A stretch of DNA of 64,000 bases from an uncultured Eubacteriales bacterium (lineage in GTDB: Bacteria > Bacillota > Clostridia > Oscillospirales > Acutalibacteraceae), in assembly GCA_934486455.1 (NCBI GenBank), contig CAKSPR010000002.1, positions 1 to 64,000 on the forward strand. Reading direction: 5' to 3'. The notes beneath the pieces were generated by a model. It saw only the letters and a list, made by a program, of their open reading frames with translations. It searched no databases and was not told the DNA's origin. Of this stretch, positions 53,208 to 63,408 are shown one piece after another. The translations under genes and the position numbers were made by a program. The first letter of the stretch is position 1; the number at the start of each line of letters is the position of its first letter.

Positions 53208-53943
53208 ATATTTTTACGATTTTCACATACATTCCTGCCTGTCGCCTTGCGGCGACAACGACATGACTCCCGAAAATATTGCCGGAATGGCATCCCTAAA
53301 GGGGCTTAACATTCTGGCGCTGACCGACCACAATTCCTGTAAAAACTGCCCGGCGTTTTTTGCCGCCTGCAAAAGAAACGGCATAATTCCCATTGCGGGC
53401 ATGGAGCTTACCACCGCCGAGGATATTCATATTGTGGTGCTTTTTGAAAGCCTCGACGATGCCTTGCGCTTTGATGAGCGCATACAAAAGGAACGCAATC
53501 TGATTGAAAACAGGACGGACATTTTCGGAGATCAGATCATTTACGATAAATACGATAAACAAAGCGGAATTGAAAAGTATCTTCTTCCCAATGCCACCAA
53601 CCTTTCGATCGAGCGGGGCTTTGCCCTTGCAACGGAGTACGGCGGATTTTGTTATCCCGCCCACATCGACAGGGAGGCGAACGGCATTGTCGCTACCCTC
53701 GGCACATTTCCGAAAGCACCTGATTTTTGCTGCGTCGAATATCGGGAGGTCGGGAAAAAAGCCGAATATGAAAAACGGTTTCCGATTTTAAAGGAGAAAA
53801 CGGTTGTTGTCAGCTCGGACGCCCACTATCTGTGGAACATTAACGAGGCGGAAAATTTTCTTCTTATAGACGACGAGCCTTACAGCGGCGACAGGGTAAG
53901 AAAAGAGGTTTTCAAACTTTTGAAGGGCGGCGAACAGGGTTGA
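53200..53943 (+). CDS. PHP-domain phosphoesterase
   Basis: 247-residue PHP-type metal-dependent phosphoesterase. The metal motifs are FHIHSCLSPCG near the N terminus, LTDHNSCKN, a middle YPAHIDR and the final SSDAHYLWN. Substrate unknown; some relatives hydrolyse small nucleotide phosphates. Embedded in the HydS/ATPase part of the operon, which points to a signalling or regulatory role. Overlaps both neighbours. Confidence 0.9.
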   Translation: MNKYFYDFHIHSCLSPCGDNDMTPENIAGMASLKGLNILALTDHNSCKNCPAFFAACKRNGIIPIAGMELTTAEDIHIVVLFESLDDALRFDERIQKERNLIENRTDIFGDQIIYDKYDKQSGIEKYLLPNATNLSIERGFALATEYGGFCYPAHIDREANGIVATLGTFPKAPDFCCVEYREVGKKAEYEKRFPILKEKTVVVSSDAHYLWNINEAENFLLIDDEPYSGDRVRKEVFKLLKGGEQG

Positions 53944-54491
53944 AGGAGCTTTCCTTAAACATTCTCGATATTGCCGAAAATTCGGTTAAAGCGGGCGCAA
54001 AAAAGGTGGAGCTCAGCCTTAAAGAAACCGACGAAACCTTTGAATTCTCGGTTTCGGACGACGGTTGCGGCATGACTCCCGAAAAGCTGAAAATGGTCAC
54101 CGATCCCTTTTTTACCTCCCGCACCACCCGAAAGGTGGGACTGGGAATACCTCTTTTAAAAATGCTTTGCGAGCAGACCGGAGGGCATATGTCCGTAACA
54201 TCGGTGAGCGAACAGCTCGACAAGCAACACCACGGCACGGTCACCACCGCTTTGTTTTATAAAAATCATATTGATTTTCTCCCCTTGGGCGACATTGTCT
54301 CGACCGTGACGACATTCATCCAGGGAAGCCCCGACATTGAGCTTGTTTATTCCCACTCCCTGCCCGACGGGCGTGTGGTTGAGCTTGATACGAGGGAGCT
54401 TAAAGAGGTTTTGGGGGACGTTCCCCTTTCAAGCCCCGAGGTTATTATTTGGATAAAAGAATTTTTGTCCGATCAGTATATAAAAAGATAG
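53940..54491 (+). CDS. GHKL ATP-binding protein (second histidine-kinase-like ATPase)
   Basis: 183-residue ATPase with N box LDIAENSVKAGA, G1 DDGCGM and G2 GLGIPLLK, followed by a C-terminal extension of about 70 residues of unknown fold. Start is TTG at 53940, overlapping the PHP stop (TTGA); AGGGCGGCG precedes it. No sensor, phosphoacceptor or membrane region. Together with the RsbW-like gene this makes two HATPases in one hydrogenase operon. Confidence 0.88.
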   Translation: MKELSLNILDIAENSVKAGAKKVELSLKETDETFEFSVSDDGCGMTPEKLKMVTDPFFTSRTTRKVGLGIPLLKMLCEQTGGHMSVTSVSEQLDKQHHGTVTTALFYKNHIDFLPLGDIVSTVTTFIQGSPDIELVYSHSLPDGRVVELDTRELKEVLGDVPLSSPEVIIWIKEFLSDQYIKR

Positions 54492-54533
54492 GCCAAGGCG
54501 CTCCGAGGCCTTAAACAGAAAGGATTTGTTATT

Positions 54534-54905
54534 ATGAAATCATTGGCAGAGCTTGCCGCAATCAGAGACAAAATGAAGGATAAGGTTGCACTGCGCGAGG
54601 GACAGGCCGGCACAAGAATAGTTGTCGGAATGGCCACCTGCGGTATTTCGGCAGGTGCAAGACCGGTGCTTAACGCCTTCGTCGAAGAGGTTGCAAAGGA
54701 AGGTCTTTCGGAAACCGTTACCGTTTCTCAGACCGGATGTATCGGTATTTGCCAGTATGAGCCTGTCGTTGAGATATTCGAAGGCGATAAGGAAAAGGTA
54801 ACTTATGTTAAAATGACTCCCGAAAAGGTAAAGAGGGTCATGGCCGAACACATTAAAGGCGGAAATATTGTGACCGAATATACCATCGGAAGCATTGAAG
54901 CATAA
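54534..54905 (+). CDS. [2Fe-2S] ferredoxin-like protein (NuoE C-terminal type)
   Basis: 123-residue thioredoxin-like [2Fe-2S] protein. Its cysteines are in VGMATCGIS and QTGCIGICQYEP, in the NuoE-like CX(n)C...CxxxC order. It sits directly before hydB, as in other clostridial bifurcating-hydrogenase operons, and probably passes electrons to the HydB flavin site. Ribosome site AAAGGA. Confidence 0.9.
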   Translation: MKSLAELAAIRDKMKDKVALREGQAGTRIVVGMATCGISAGARPVLNAFVEEVAKEGLSETVTVSQTGCIGICQYEPVVEIFEGDKEKVTYVKMTPEKVKRVMAEHIKGGNIVTEYTIGSIEA

Positions 54906-54920
54906 TTTGGAGGGTAAAAA

Positions 54921-56711
<1,791 letters not shown>

Positions 56712-56728
56712 TAAAGGAGGAATATACG

Positions 56729-58468
56729 ATGAAAATGATAAATCTCACCATAGACGGCATTCCGGTTTCGGTACCGGAAGGATCTACCGTCCTCGAAGCC
56801 GCAAAGGAAGCAAACATCAATATTCCCACCCTTTGCTATCTTAAAGATGTTCAGCAGATCGGCGCCTGCCGCCTCTGCCTTGTGGAAATAAAGGGAGCGA
56901 GAGCTCTTGCCGCCGCCTGCGTTATGCCGGTCGGCGAGGGTATGGAGGTTAAAACCAACACTCCTCAGATTCGCCAGGGCAGAAAGGTCAACCTCGAGCT
57001 GCTTCTTTCCAACCACAACCGCGAATGTACTTCCTGCGTCCGCTCGGGTAAATGCGAGCTTGCGGCGCTTTGTAACGAATACGGCGTGGACGGCTATCCT
57101 TTCGACGGAGCAAAGAGCGAAACCAAGATCGACGATATTTCGCCCTCTATCGTCCGCGACAATTCCAAGTGCGTTCATTGCCGCCGCTGCGTTGCCACCT
57201 GTAACAATATTCAGCAGGTAGGTGCAATCGGCGCAACCAACCGCGGAATCAAAACCGCAATCACCTGCGCTTTCGACCGCAGCCTCAACGATTCTCCCTG
57301 CATAAACTGCGGCCAGTGTATCGTTGCCTGCCCCGTCGGCGCACTTCACGAGAAGGACAGCACCAAGGCTGTTTGGGACGCTCTTGCCGATCCCGACAAG
57401 TATGTTGTGGTTCAGCCCGCCCCCGCCGTTCGCGCCTCGATCGGCGAGGAATTCGGCCTTCCCATGGGAGTGGCCACCACCGGCAAGCTTGCCGCTTCGC
57501 TCCGCAGACTGGGCTTTGACAGGGTGTTCGACACCGATTTCGGCGCCGACCTTACCATTATGGAAGAGGGTACCGAGCTTATCGACCGTATAAACAACGG
57601 CGGAGTTCTGCCCATGATTACCTCCTGCTCTCCCGGATGGATCAGCTATTGCGAAAAATTCTATCCCGAGTTTATTCCCAACCTTTCCTCCTGCAAATCT
57701 CCTCACGAAATGACCGGCGCAGTTATCAAGAGCTATTTTGCAGAGAAAATGGGCATTGATCCCAAGTCCATATATGTTGTTTCGGTAATGCCCTGTACCG
57801 CCAAAAAGTATGAGGCGAAGCGCCCCGAGCTTTCGGAAAACGGACTTCCCGATGTGGACGCCGTTCTGACCGTTCGCGAGCTTGCCAGAATGCTTAAACA
57901 GGCCGGTATCGACTATGCCCGTCTTCCCGACGAGGACTTTGATACAATGCTCGGCGAATCCACAGGCGCCGGCGTCATCTTCGGCGCAACGGGCGGCGTT
58001 ATGGAAGCGGCTCTGCGTACCGTTTATGAGTTGGTTACCGGCAACACCCTCGACAGCGTTGATTTCACCGCAGTACGCGGAATCGACGGCGTTAAGGAGG
58101 CCGAAATCGACCTTAATGGAATTAAGGTTAATGTTGCGGTCGCTCACAGCACCGGCAACGCCAAAAAGCTTCTCGAGTCGGTCAAAAAGGGCGAGAAGAA
58201 GTACCACTTCATCGAGGTCATGGGATGCCCCGGCGGCTGCGTAACAGGCGGCGGACAGCCCATCGTTTGCTCCAAGGATCTTATGTATCTCAATGTTAAG
58301 GAGCTTCGCGCAAAGGCTCTCTATGACGAGGACGCCGGTAAGGCAAAGCGCAAGTCCCACGAAAACGACGAGGTTAAAAAGCTCTATGACGAGTATCTCG
58401 GAGAGATCGGCGGACACAAGGCTCACGAGCTTCTCCATACCACCTATGCGGCCAAAAGCAAGTTTTAA
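56729..58468 (+). CDS. hydA: Catalytic [FeFe]-hydrogenase subunit HydA
   Basis: 579-residue group A hydrogenase. N-terminal [2Fe-2S] domain (PTLCYLKD, GACRLCLVE), His-ligated cluster (HNRECTSCVRSGKCEL), two [4Fe-4S] motifs (CVHCRRCVATC, CINCGQCIVACP) and the H-cluster domain: TSCSPGW with C300, VMPCTAKK with C356, and MGCPGGCVTGG with C500/C504. Position 301 is Ser where the single-subunit CpI-type enzyme has the proton-relay Cys. The start ATG at 56729 has AAAGGAGG. With HydB, HydC and the small ferredoxin it probably makes a trimeric or tetrameric NAD/ferredoxin enzyme. Matured by HydE/G/F at the start of the window. Confidence 0.96.
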   Translation: MKMINLTIDGIPVSVPEGSTVLEAAKEANINIPTLCYLKDVQQIGACRLCLVEIKGARALAAACVMPVGEGMEVKTNTPQIRQGRKVNLELLLSNHNRECTSCVRSGKCELAALCNEYGVDGYPFDGAKSETKIDDISPSIVRDNSKCVHCRRCVATCNNIQQVGAIGATNRGIKTAITCAFDRSLNDSPCINCGQCIVACPVGALHEKDSTKAVWDALADPDKYVVVQPAPAVRASIGEEFGLPMGVATTGKLAASLRRLGFDRVFDTDFGADLTIMEEGTELIDRINNGGVLPMITSCSPGWISYCEKFYPEFIPNLSSCKSPHEMTGAVIKSYFAEKMGIDPKSIYVVSVMPCTAKKYEAKRPELSENGLPDVDAVLTVRELARMLKQAGIDYARLPDEDFDTMLGESTGAGVIFGATGGVMEAALRTVYELVTGNTLDSVDFTAVRGIDGVKEAEIDLNGIKVNVAVAHSTGNAKKLLESVKKGEKKYHFIEVMGCPGGCVTGGGQPIVCSKDLMYLNVKELRAKALYDEDAGKAKRKSHENDEVKKLYDEYLGEIGGHKAHELLHTTYAAKSKF

Positions 58469-58492
58469 TTTTTAAATAACAAATCCTTTAAA

Positions 58493-58539
58493 AGCCCCTT
58501 TGCAAAGCTGTTTTTGTTTTGCGAAGGGACTTTGTTTTT
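58493..58539 (+). terminator. Terminator after hydA
   Basis: CCCCTTTGCAAAG with TTTTGCGAAGGGA in an imperfect hairpin, then CTTTGTTTTT. It ends the ten-gene hydrogenase operon. Confidence 0.75.
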
Positions 58540-58745
58540 ACGGGCTGTTTTTCGGTTGAAAATTTTTATGTGAGCTTGATGTTAAAGCATAGATTTATTC
58601 ATAAATTGCTGATATACTTTAAAACGATGAAACGGTTAACGGGCAGTCCGGGAACCGCTTGCTGATTGGGCCGGAGACATACGAGCCCCCGGCGGGTTCA
58701 ATTATCACCGAATTATATACAAAATACAGACAACGGAGGAAAGCT

Positions 58746-59858
58746 ATGTACCCGAATAACCCTAACGGATATAACGGAAATTCCCCGTATCAGGGAAGCT
58801 ATAACGGAAATGTTCCGCCATATCGGCAATACGGCGGACAGCCGCCCTACGGAAGCTTTTACGGTCAGCCCATATGGCTTGACCCCCATGAGGCCGAACG
58901 GAGAGCCGAGCGCAGGAAGCTCAGAAAATCTATGAACTGGTTTGGCGGAGCGGCTCTGCTGACACTGGGGATTGAGATTGTATTTTCGGTTTTTGCCATG
59001 CTTCTTCTTATGGCTTTCGGACTGAACATGAGCGATTTTTACGAAAATGCTCTTGTTTATGTTTTCTTTTCGCCCCTTTGCGTCGCTCTGCCCTTTATAA
59101 TTGCAACAAAGGCATGCAGAACCCGCGTTTCCGATGTGGCCACCTTCAAAAAACACAGTCCTCTTTTGGGGATAGGAGTGTTCTTTTTGGCCTTTTGGGG
59201 CATAACGGCAGGCAATGCCGTGGCCGACGTGCTTATAATTCTTTTTCCCGCACTCGAAAAATCTTCTCAGGCAGCAGGTCTGCCTGCCGCAGAAAATATG
59301 CGTGAGGTTATAACCGAGCTTTTATATGCCGCCGCCATTCCCGCCCTTATGGAGGAGCTCGCCTTCAGAGGCATTGTAACGGGAGGCCTTCGCAGGTGGG
59401 GAGATAAATTCGCCATTATTACGGGCTCGGTGCTTTTTGCGCTGGTACACGGTAATCTTGTTCAAATGCCGGCCACCTTTTTGGCGGGGATTTTCATGGG
59501 ATATGCCTATGTGCGAACGGGCTGCCTTTGGACGCCCATTGCCATTCATTTTGTCAACAATGCAATGTCCACCGCTCTTTCGGCGCTTTCTGCCGATTCG
59601 GCAAGGTTTGCTTTTATGAACAAGGCATGGTTCGGATATGCCCTTTATGCGGCATGGGTGCTTTTGGGACTTATTGGATTTTTGCTTGTTAAGATCCACG
59701 ACAGAAGGCTTAAAGGCGCACCTGCCCTCAAATCGTATGAGGGCTGCCTCGACCCCCGCTCGATTCCCGGCACGGCGATGTCCTCTCCCGCATTTATAGT
59801 CGCCGCGGCGGTTTATGTGGTATATGCTTTTGCAATCAACGGATTGGTGTCACTATGA
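58746..59858 (+). CDS. CPBP family intramembrane metalloprotease
   Basis: 370-residue membrane protein. A Tyr/Asn/Gly/Pro-rich tail (about 1-50; PNGYNGNSPYQGSYNGN) precedes about seven or eight hydrophobic segments. The CPBP/Abi (CAAX protease-like) motifs are EELAFRGIVTGGLR, ALVHGN and IAIHFVNN, giving the Glu-Glu-Arg and His residues. Many such proteins act in immunity or signal processing, but its target is unknown. ATG at 58746 with CGGAGG; the stop overlaps the tadA start (ATGA). Confidence 0.92.
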   Translation: MYPNNPNGYNGNSPYQGSYNGNVPPYRQYGGQPPYGSFYGQPIWLDPHEAERRAERRKLRKSMNWFGGAALLTLGIEIVFSVFAMLLLMAFGLNMSDFYENALVYVFFSPLCVALPFIIATKACRTRVSDVATFKKHSPLLGIGVFFLAFWGITAGNAVADVLIILFPALEKSSQAAGLPAAENMREVITELLYAAAIPALMEELAFRGIVTGGLRRWGDKFAIITGSVLFALVHGNLVQMPATFLAGIFMGYAYVRTGCLWTPIAIHFVNNAMSTALSALSADSARFAFMNKAWFGYALYAAWVLLGLIGFLLVKIHDRRLKGAPALKSYEGCLDPRSIPGTAMSSPAFIVAAAVYVVYAFAINGLVSL

Positions 59859-60322
59859 GGGCCGACAGAGAAATCGACATAAAATTTATGGAACAGGCGC
59901 TGACCCTTGCAAGACAGGCTGCTGAGGCAGGAGAGGTGCCGGTCGGCGCGGTGGTCGTTAAGGACGGAAAAATTGTCGGAAAGGGTCGTAACACAAGGGA
60001 ACAGCAGAAAAATCCCCTCGGCCACGCTGAGATTTCCGCCCTGTCGCAGGCAGCCGAAAATTTGGGCGGCTGGCGGCTTTGCGACTGTACCCTTTATGTC
60101 ACGCTTGAGCCTTGCCCCATGTGCGCCGGCGCCATAATAAACGCCCGTGTGGGCAGGGTGGTCTACGGGGCAAGCGACGACAAGGCCGGGAGCGTCGGCA
60201 GTCTTATAAATCTTTTTGCCGTCGGATATAATCATACCCCCGCCCTTACAACGGGGGTGCTTTCGGAAAAATGCGGAAGGCTTCTTTCTGATTTTTTTGA
60301 GAAAAAGAGAAAAATTGATTGA
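59855..60322 (+). CDS. tadA: tRNA-specific adenosine deaminase TadA
   Basis: 155-residue zinc deaminase making inosine at position 34 of tRNA-Arg. Visible motifs are GEVPVGAVVVKDG, the catalytic GHAEISAL and zinc site PCPMCAGAIINARV. Translationally coupled to the CPBP protease gene. The following gap carries the SRP RNA and then dnaX, an order widely seen in Firmicutes. Confidence 0.95.
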   Translation: MRADREIDIKFMEQALTLARQAAEAGEVPVGAVVVKDGKIVGKGRNTREQQKNPLGHAEISALSQAAENLGGWRLCDCTLYVTLEPCPMCAGAIINARVGRVVYGASDDKAGSVGSLINLFAVGYNHTPALTTGVLSEKCGRLLSDFFEKKRKID

Positions 60323-60347
60323 TTTTACGGCTCAGGTGTGTTATTCT
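60319..60347 (+). promoter_or_regulatory. Promoter of the SRP RNA
   Basis: TTGATT, 17-base spacer, TATTCT, overlapping the end of tadA. Transcription would start near 60354. Confidence 0.65.
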
Positions 60348-60384
60348 TAAAAGGATAAAGGCACAGCTTTTTTACGGAGTAATT

Positions 60385-60525
60385 TCATATATTTCGGCGT
60401 ATGTACGCGCGGGCCCTGAGCGACCGGCAATCACGAACCATGTCAGGCGGGGAACCGAGCAGCATTAAGTGATCCGTTCGGTGCGACGCAGTAAGTCTGT
60501 GCGTGCATACACCAAAGTATATGAT
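60385..60525 (+). ncRNA. ffs: Signal recognition particle RNA (small bacterial type)
   Basis: SRP RNA scaffold for Ffh. The hallmark helix-8 apical region is present: GAACCATGTCAGG, an asymmetric loop with GGGGAACCGAGCAGCATTAAG. Long-range pairing GTATGTACGCGC with GTGCGTGCATAC, extended by TCATATA with GTATATGA, closes the helix. No Alu domain is recognised, so the small (4.5S-like) form is likely; the 5' end may lie up to 30 bases further upstream. A T-run (CTCCTTTTTTA) at about 60530-60540 ends it. Its position directly before dnaX is as in Bacillus. Confidence 0.93.
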
Positions 60526-60615
60526 TTTGCTCCTTTTTTATCGGCTCGGCAGGGTTGGCGCTTTGCCGATTAAAAAGAGCAGGCAATGCAATTTGCAAAA
60601 AGCAGGAGGGGTAAA

Positions 60616-62934
60616 ATGTATCAGGTGCTTTACCGTAAATGGCGACCGGGGAATTTTTCCGATGTGGTCGGCCAAAGGGCGATAATCGCCACCCTTAAAA
60701 ACGAAATAGCGACCGGCAAGATATCCCACGCCTATCTTTTTACCGGCTCGAGAGGCACGGGAAAAACCACCTGCGCCAAAATTTTCGCCAAGGCGGTCAA
60801 CTGCAAGCATCCGAAGGACGGAGAGCCCTGCAACGAGTGTGAAATCTGCCGCGGAATAGACGACGGCACCGTGCTTGACGTTGAGGAGATCGACGCCGCC
60901 TCAAACAACGGCGTTGACAATATAAGAGAAATAAGAGACGAGGTTAATTTTACTCCGGTTCAGGCAAAATACAGGGTATACATTATCGACGAGGTGCACA
61001 TGCTGTCTGCCGGCGCCTTCAATGCCCTGCTTAAAACCCTTGAAGAACCGCCCGCCCATGTCATTTTTATACTTGCCACCACCGAGGTACACAAGCTTCC
61101 CGCCACCATTCTTTCCCGTTGTCAGAGATTTGATTTCGGCCGCATATCCTCCGAGGACATTGCCGGAAGACTTAAAACGGTAGCAAAAAGCGAAGGAATA
61201 GAGCTGGACGACGAGGCGGCGCTTCTTATCGCCGGTCTTGCCGACGGGGGAATGAGAGATGCCCTTTCGCTCCTCGACCGATGCAACACCGGAGAAGCTT
61301 TAACTGCCGAAAGAGCGGGGGAGATACTCGGTCTTGCGTCGAAGGAAAATCTTTTCGGCATTTCTTCCGCCCTTCGCGACCGAAACCTTGCCCTTTGCCT
61401 TGAAATAATCAAGCGCATGAACGACAGCTGCAGTGACATTTCAAGAGTCGCCGATCAGCTTGTTAACCATTTCAGAAATATAATGATAGCGAAGGCTGTC
61501 AAAGACCCCGGGGAGCTTATCGTATGCCAAAGGGAAGAGCTTGTCCGTTATATGAATGCGGGAGAGGGCTTTTCCATGGGAGAAATTCTTGAAATTCTCG
61601 ATGTTTTCCGTCAGACGGCAGAAAAAATGAAAAAAGCGGCGTCAAAGCGTGTGGAGCTTGAAATGGCTTTTGTTTCGCTTTGCATAAATGAGCAGAGCAA
61701 AGGGGTGAGCGGAGCACCCGTTCAAAACGGGCCTCAAAGCGCAGCGCAGAGCTTCCCGAATGCAGCGCAAAACGGCGCCAAGAAGGCTATGTACACCGCC
61801 GACGAAAGCAGTAGTCACGAAAACGGCAGGGTGGCGGATTTTGATGATCGGTCAGCCCTTGATAAAAAGACATATTCCGCCGAAAAATCCGCGGACATCG
61901 CAAAGGCGGACGCTCTCGGCAAGGTGTCGGCGGAGGAGAGGATCGCTGCTCTCAAAAAGGCGGCTTTTGCCGATAAACCCGACCGTAATTTTTCCGATAA
62001 ACCGACCGATAATTTTGTGGGAAGCCTTTCGGACAAACCGAAAACAGAGGATAAAGCAACCGCCGAAAACGACCAAAGCTCAATCGAGCTTGCCGAGCGG
62101 GCAGCCGAAAAATATCGCGGCTCGGCCGATGACGATATGCCTCCTTGGGACGAGGACATCCCCGATTTTCTCCCCTATGAGGAACGGATGCAGACAGCCG
62201 AAAACGGAGGTCGTTCCGACGGGCAATCGGGCGAAAATCCGAGTGTGCAGAAAGCAATCGAACTTGAAATCGGAGCTGAGGCGGCCGACGCCGACGAGAA
62301 TGTCGGCATAACGGCCGAAACCGAAACGGCAAAAGCTTCCTTTGACGGCCAAATCGACCGCAACATGTCCTTTGACGATATGCCGCCTGAAAATTCAACC
62401 AACGACAGTCAAACGGACGACAACGGGACGGTCAATATCGGGGCCGATAACACGACGGCCGACAGTCCGACGACCGACGGAGCTTCTGCGGAAAATGAGG
62501 CAGTATCGGTGGGCGTTCACCGTCTGCAAAACGGGGTACAAGCGGCGGATACCGAAAACCGAGGTGTTGGAGCCGAAAGGGAAGCGCAGCTCCAAAACGG
62601 CGGAGAGCCGGAGAGGTTCGGTAAATGGCCGGAGGTGCTTGCGGCCCTGTCGGAAATCAACCGCATGCTTTCTTCCACCCTGCGGGCAAGCTCGGCGTAT
62701 ATAAAAGGCGATAATCTTTTGCTTATAAAATCCGAAAATCCCATGTTTTTCGAGCTTATCCGAAAGGAATCGAAAAATAAAAGCGACATTCGCACGGCAC
62801 TTTTGAAGATCACCGGGAAGCAGTTCCGTCTCGGCCCTTATGAGCAGGGTGCGGCAAAGCCCAAGGCCGATCCCATGAGGGTCTTTCTCGATGAGATGAA
62901 GCAAAAGGGCATAAACATTGTCGAAAAGCAGTAG
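60616..62934 (+). CDS. dnaX: DNA polymerase III subunits gamma/tau
   Basis: 772-residue clamp-loader ATPase. Walker A GSRGTGKTTCAK at about residue 45, a four-Cys zinc module (CKHPKDGEPCNECEIC), Walker B IIDEVHML and sensor TTEVHKLPATILSRCQRF are conserved. Residues about 370-670 form a long polar Ser/Asp/Glu/Asn-rich region of low complexity. A tau-type C terminus follows at about 675-772 (WPEVLAALSEINRMLSS). ATG at 60616 with AGGAGGGG. It heads the conserved dnaX-ybaB-recR string. A programmed frameshift for gamma was not evident. Confidence 0.96.
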   Translation: MYQVLYRKWRPGNFSDVVGQRAIIATLKNEIATGKISHAYLFTGSRGTGKTTCAKIFAKAVNCKHPKDGEPCNECEICRGIDDGTVLDVEEIDAASNNGVDNIREIRDEVNFTPVQAKYRVYIIDEVHMLSAGAFNALLKTLEEPPAHVIFILATTEVHKLPATILSRCQRFDFGRISSEDIAGRLKTVAKSEGIELDDEAALLIAGLADGGMRDALSLLDRCNTGEALTAERAGEILGLASKENLFGISSALRDRNLALCLEIIKRMNDSCSDISRVADQLVNHFRNIMIAKAVKDPGELIVCQREELVRYMNAGEGFSMGEILEILDVFRQTAEKMKKAASKRVELEMAFVSLCINEQSKGVSGAPVQNGPQSAAQSFPNAAQNGAKKAMYTADESSSHENGRVADFDDRSALDKKTYSAEKSADIAKADALGKVSAEERIAALKKAAFADKPDRNFSDKPTDNFVGSLSDKPKTEDKATAENDQSSIELAERAAEKYRGSADDDMPPWDEDIPDFLPYEERMQTAENGGRSDGQSGENPSVQKAIELEIGAEAADADENVGITAETETAKASFDGQIDRNMSFDDMPPENSTNDSQTDDNGTVNIGADNTTADSPTTDGASAENEAVSVGVHRLQNGVQAADTENRGVGAEREAQLQNGGEPERFGKWPEVLAALSEINRMLSSTLRASSAYIKGDNLLLIKSENPMFFELIRKESKNKSDIRTALLKITGKQFRLGPYEQGAAKPKADPMRVFLDEMKQKGINIVEKQ

Positions 62935-63051
62935 TTTACAAAGTCTGCGGGCTGTGGTATAATTTTCTGCGAAAAACAGCGTTGTTAAAAGCTGCGATTT
63001 GCAAAATTCCAATTAAAAATTCAAATGAAAAAACCGAAAGGACAGATAAAT

Positions 63052-63405
63052 ATGAAGGCAAGATTACCCAAGGGCTACGGCGGCGGACCGGGCAACATGA
63101 ACAGCATGATAAAGCAGGCTCAGAAGATGCAGGCCGACGCAGAAGCCCTGCAGGGCGAGCTTGAAACCAGAGAATATACAGCCGTTTCGGGCGGAATGGT
63201 GGAGGTTACCGTTACCGGCGACCACAAAATCAAAAGCATAAGCATTAAACCCGAGGCGGTCGACCCCGACGATGTGGAAATGCTTGAGGATATGATCGTT
63301 GCGGCGGTCAACGAGGCTCAGCAAAAGGCCGACGACACTGCGGCCGAGGAAATGGGCAAGATAACCGGCGGAATGAACATACCGGGACTCGGAGGAATGT
63401 TTTAA
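63052..63405 (+). CDS. YbaB/EbfC nucleoid-associated protein
   Basis: 117-residue small DNA-binding protein. It has the typical NMNSMIKQAQKMQADAEALQ helix, YTAVSGGMVEVTVTGDHKIKSI strand region and a Gly/Met-rich tail. The Gly-rich N terminus (LPKGYGGGPGN) is also usual. ATG at 63052 is chosen (AAAGGAC); an upstream in-frame ATG adds nine residues. Between dnaX and recR as in most Firmicutes. Confidence 0.94.
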   Translation: MKARLPKGYGGGPGNMNSMIKQAQKMQADAEALQGELETREYTAVSGGMVEVTVTGDHKIKSISIKPEAVDPDDVEMLEDMIVAAVNEAQQKADDTAAEEMGKITGGMNIPGLGGMF

Positions 63406-63408
63406 ACA

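Noticed and set aside
60323..60384. Alu domain of a large SRP RNA
   Set aside because: No recognisable Alu-domain sequence; small-type SRP RNA is the simpler reading.
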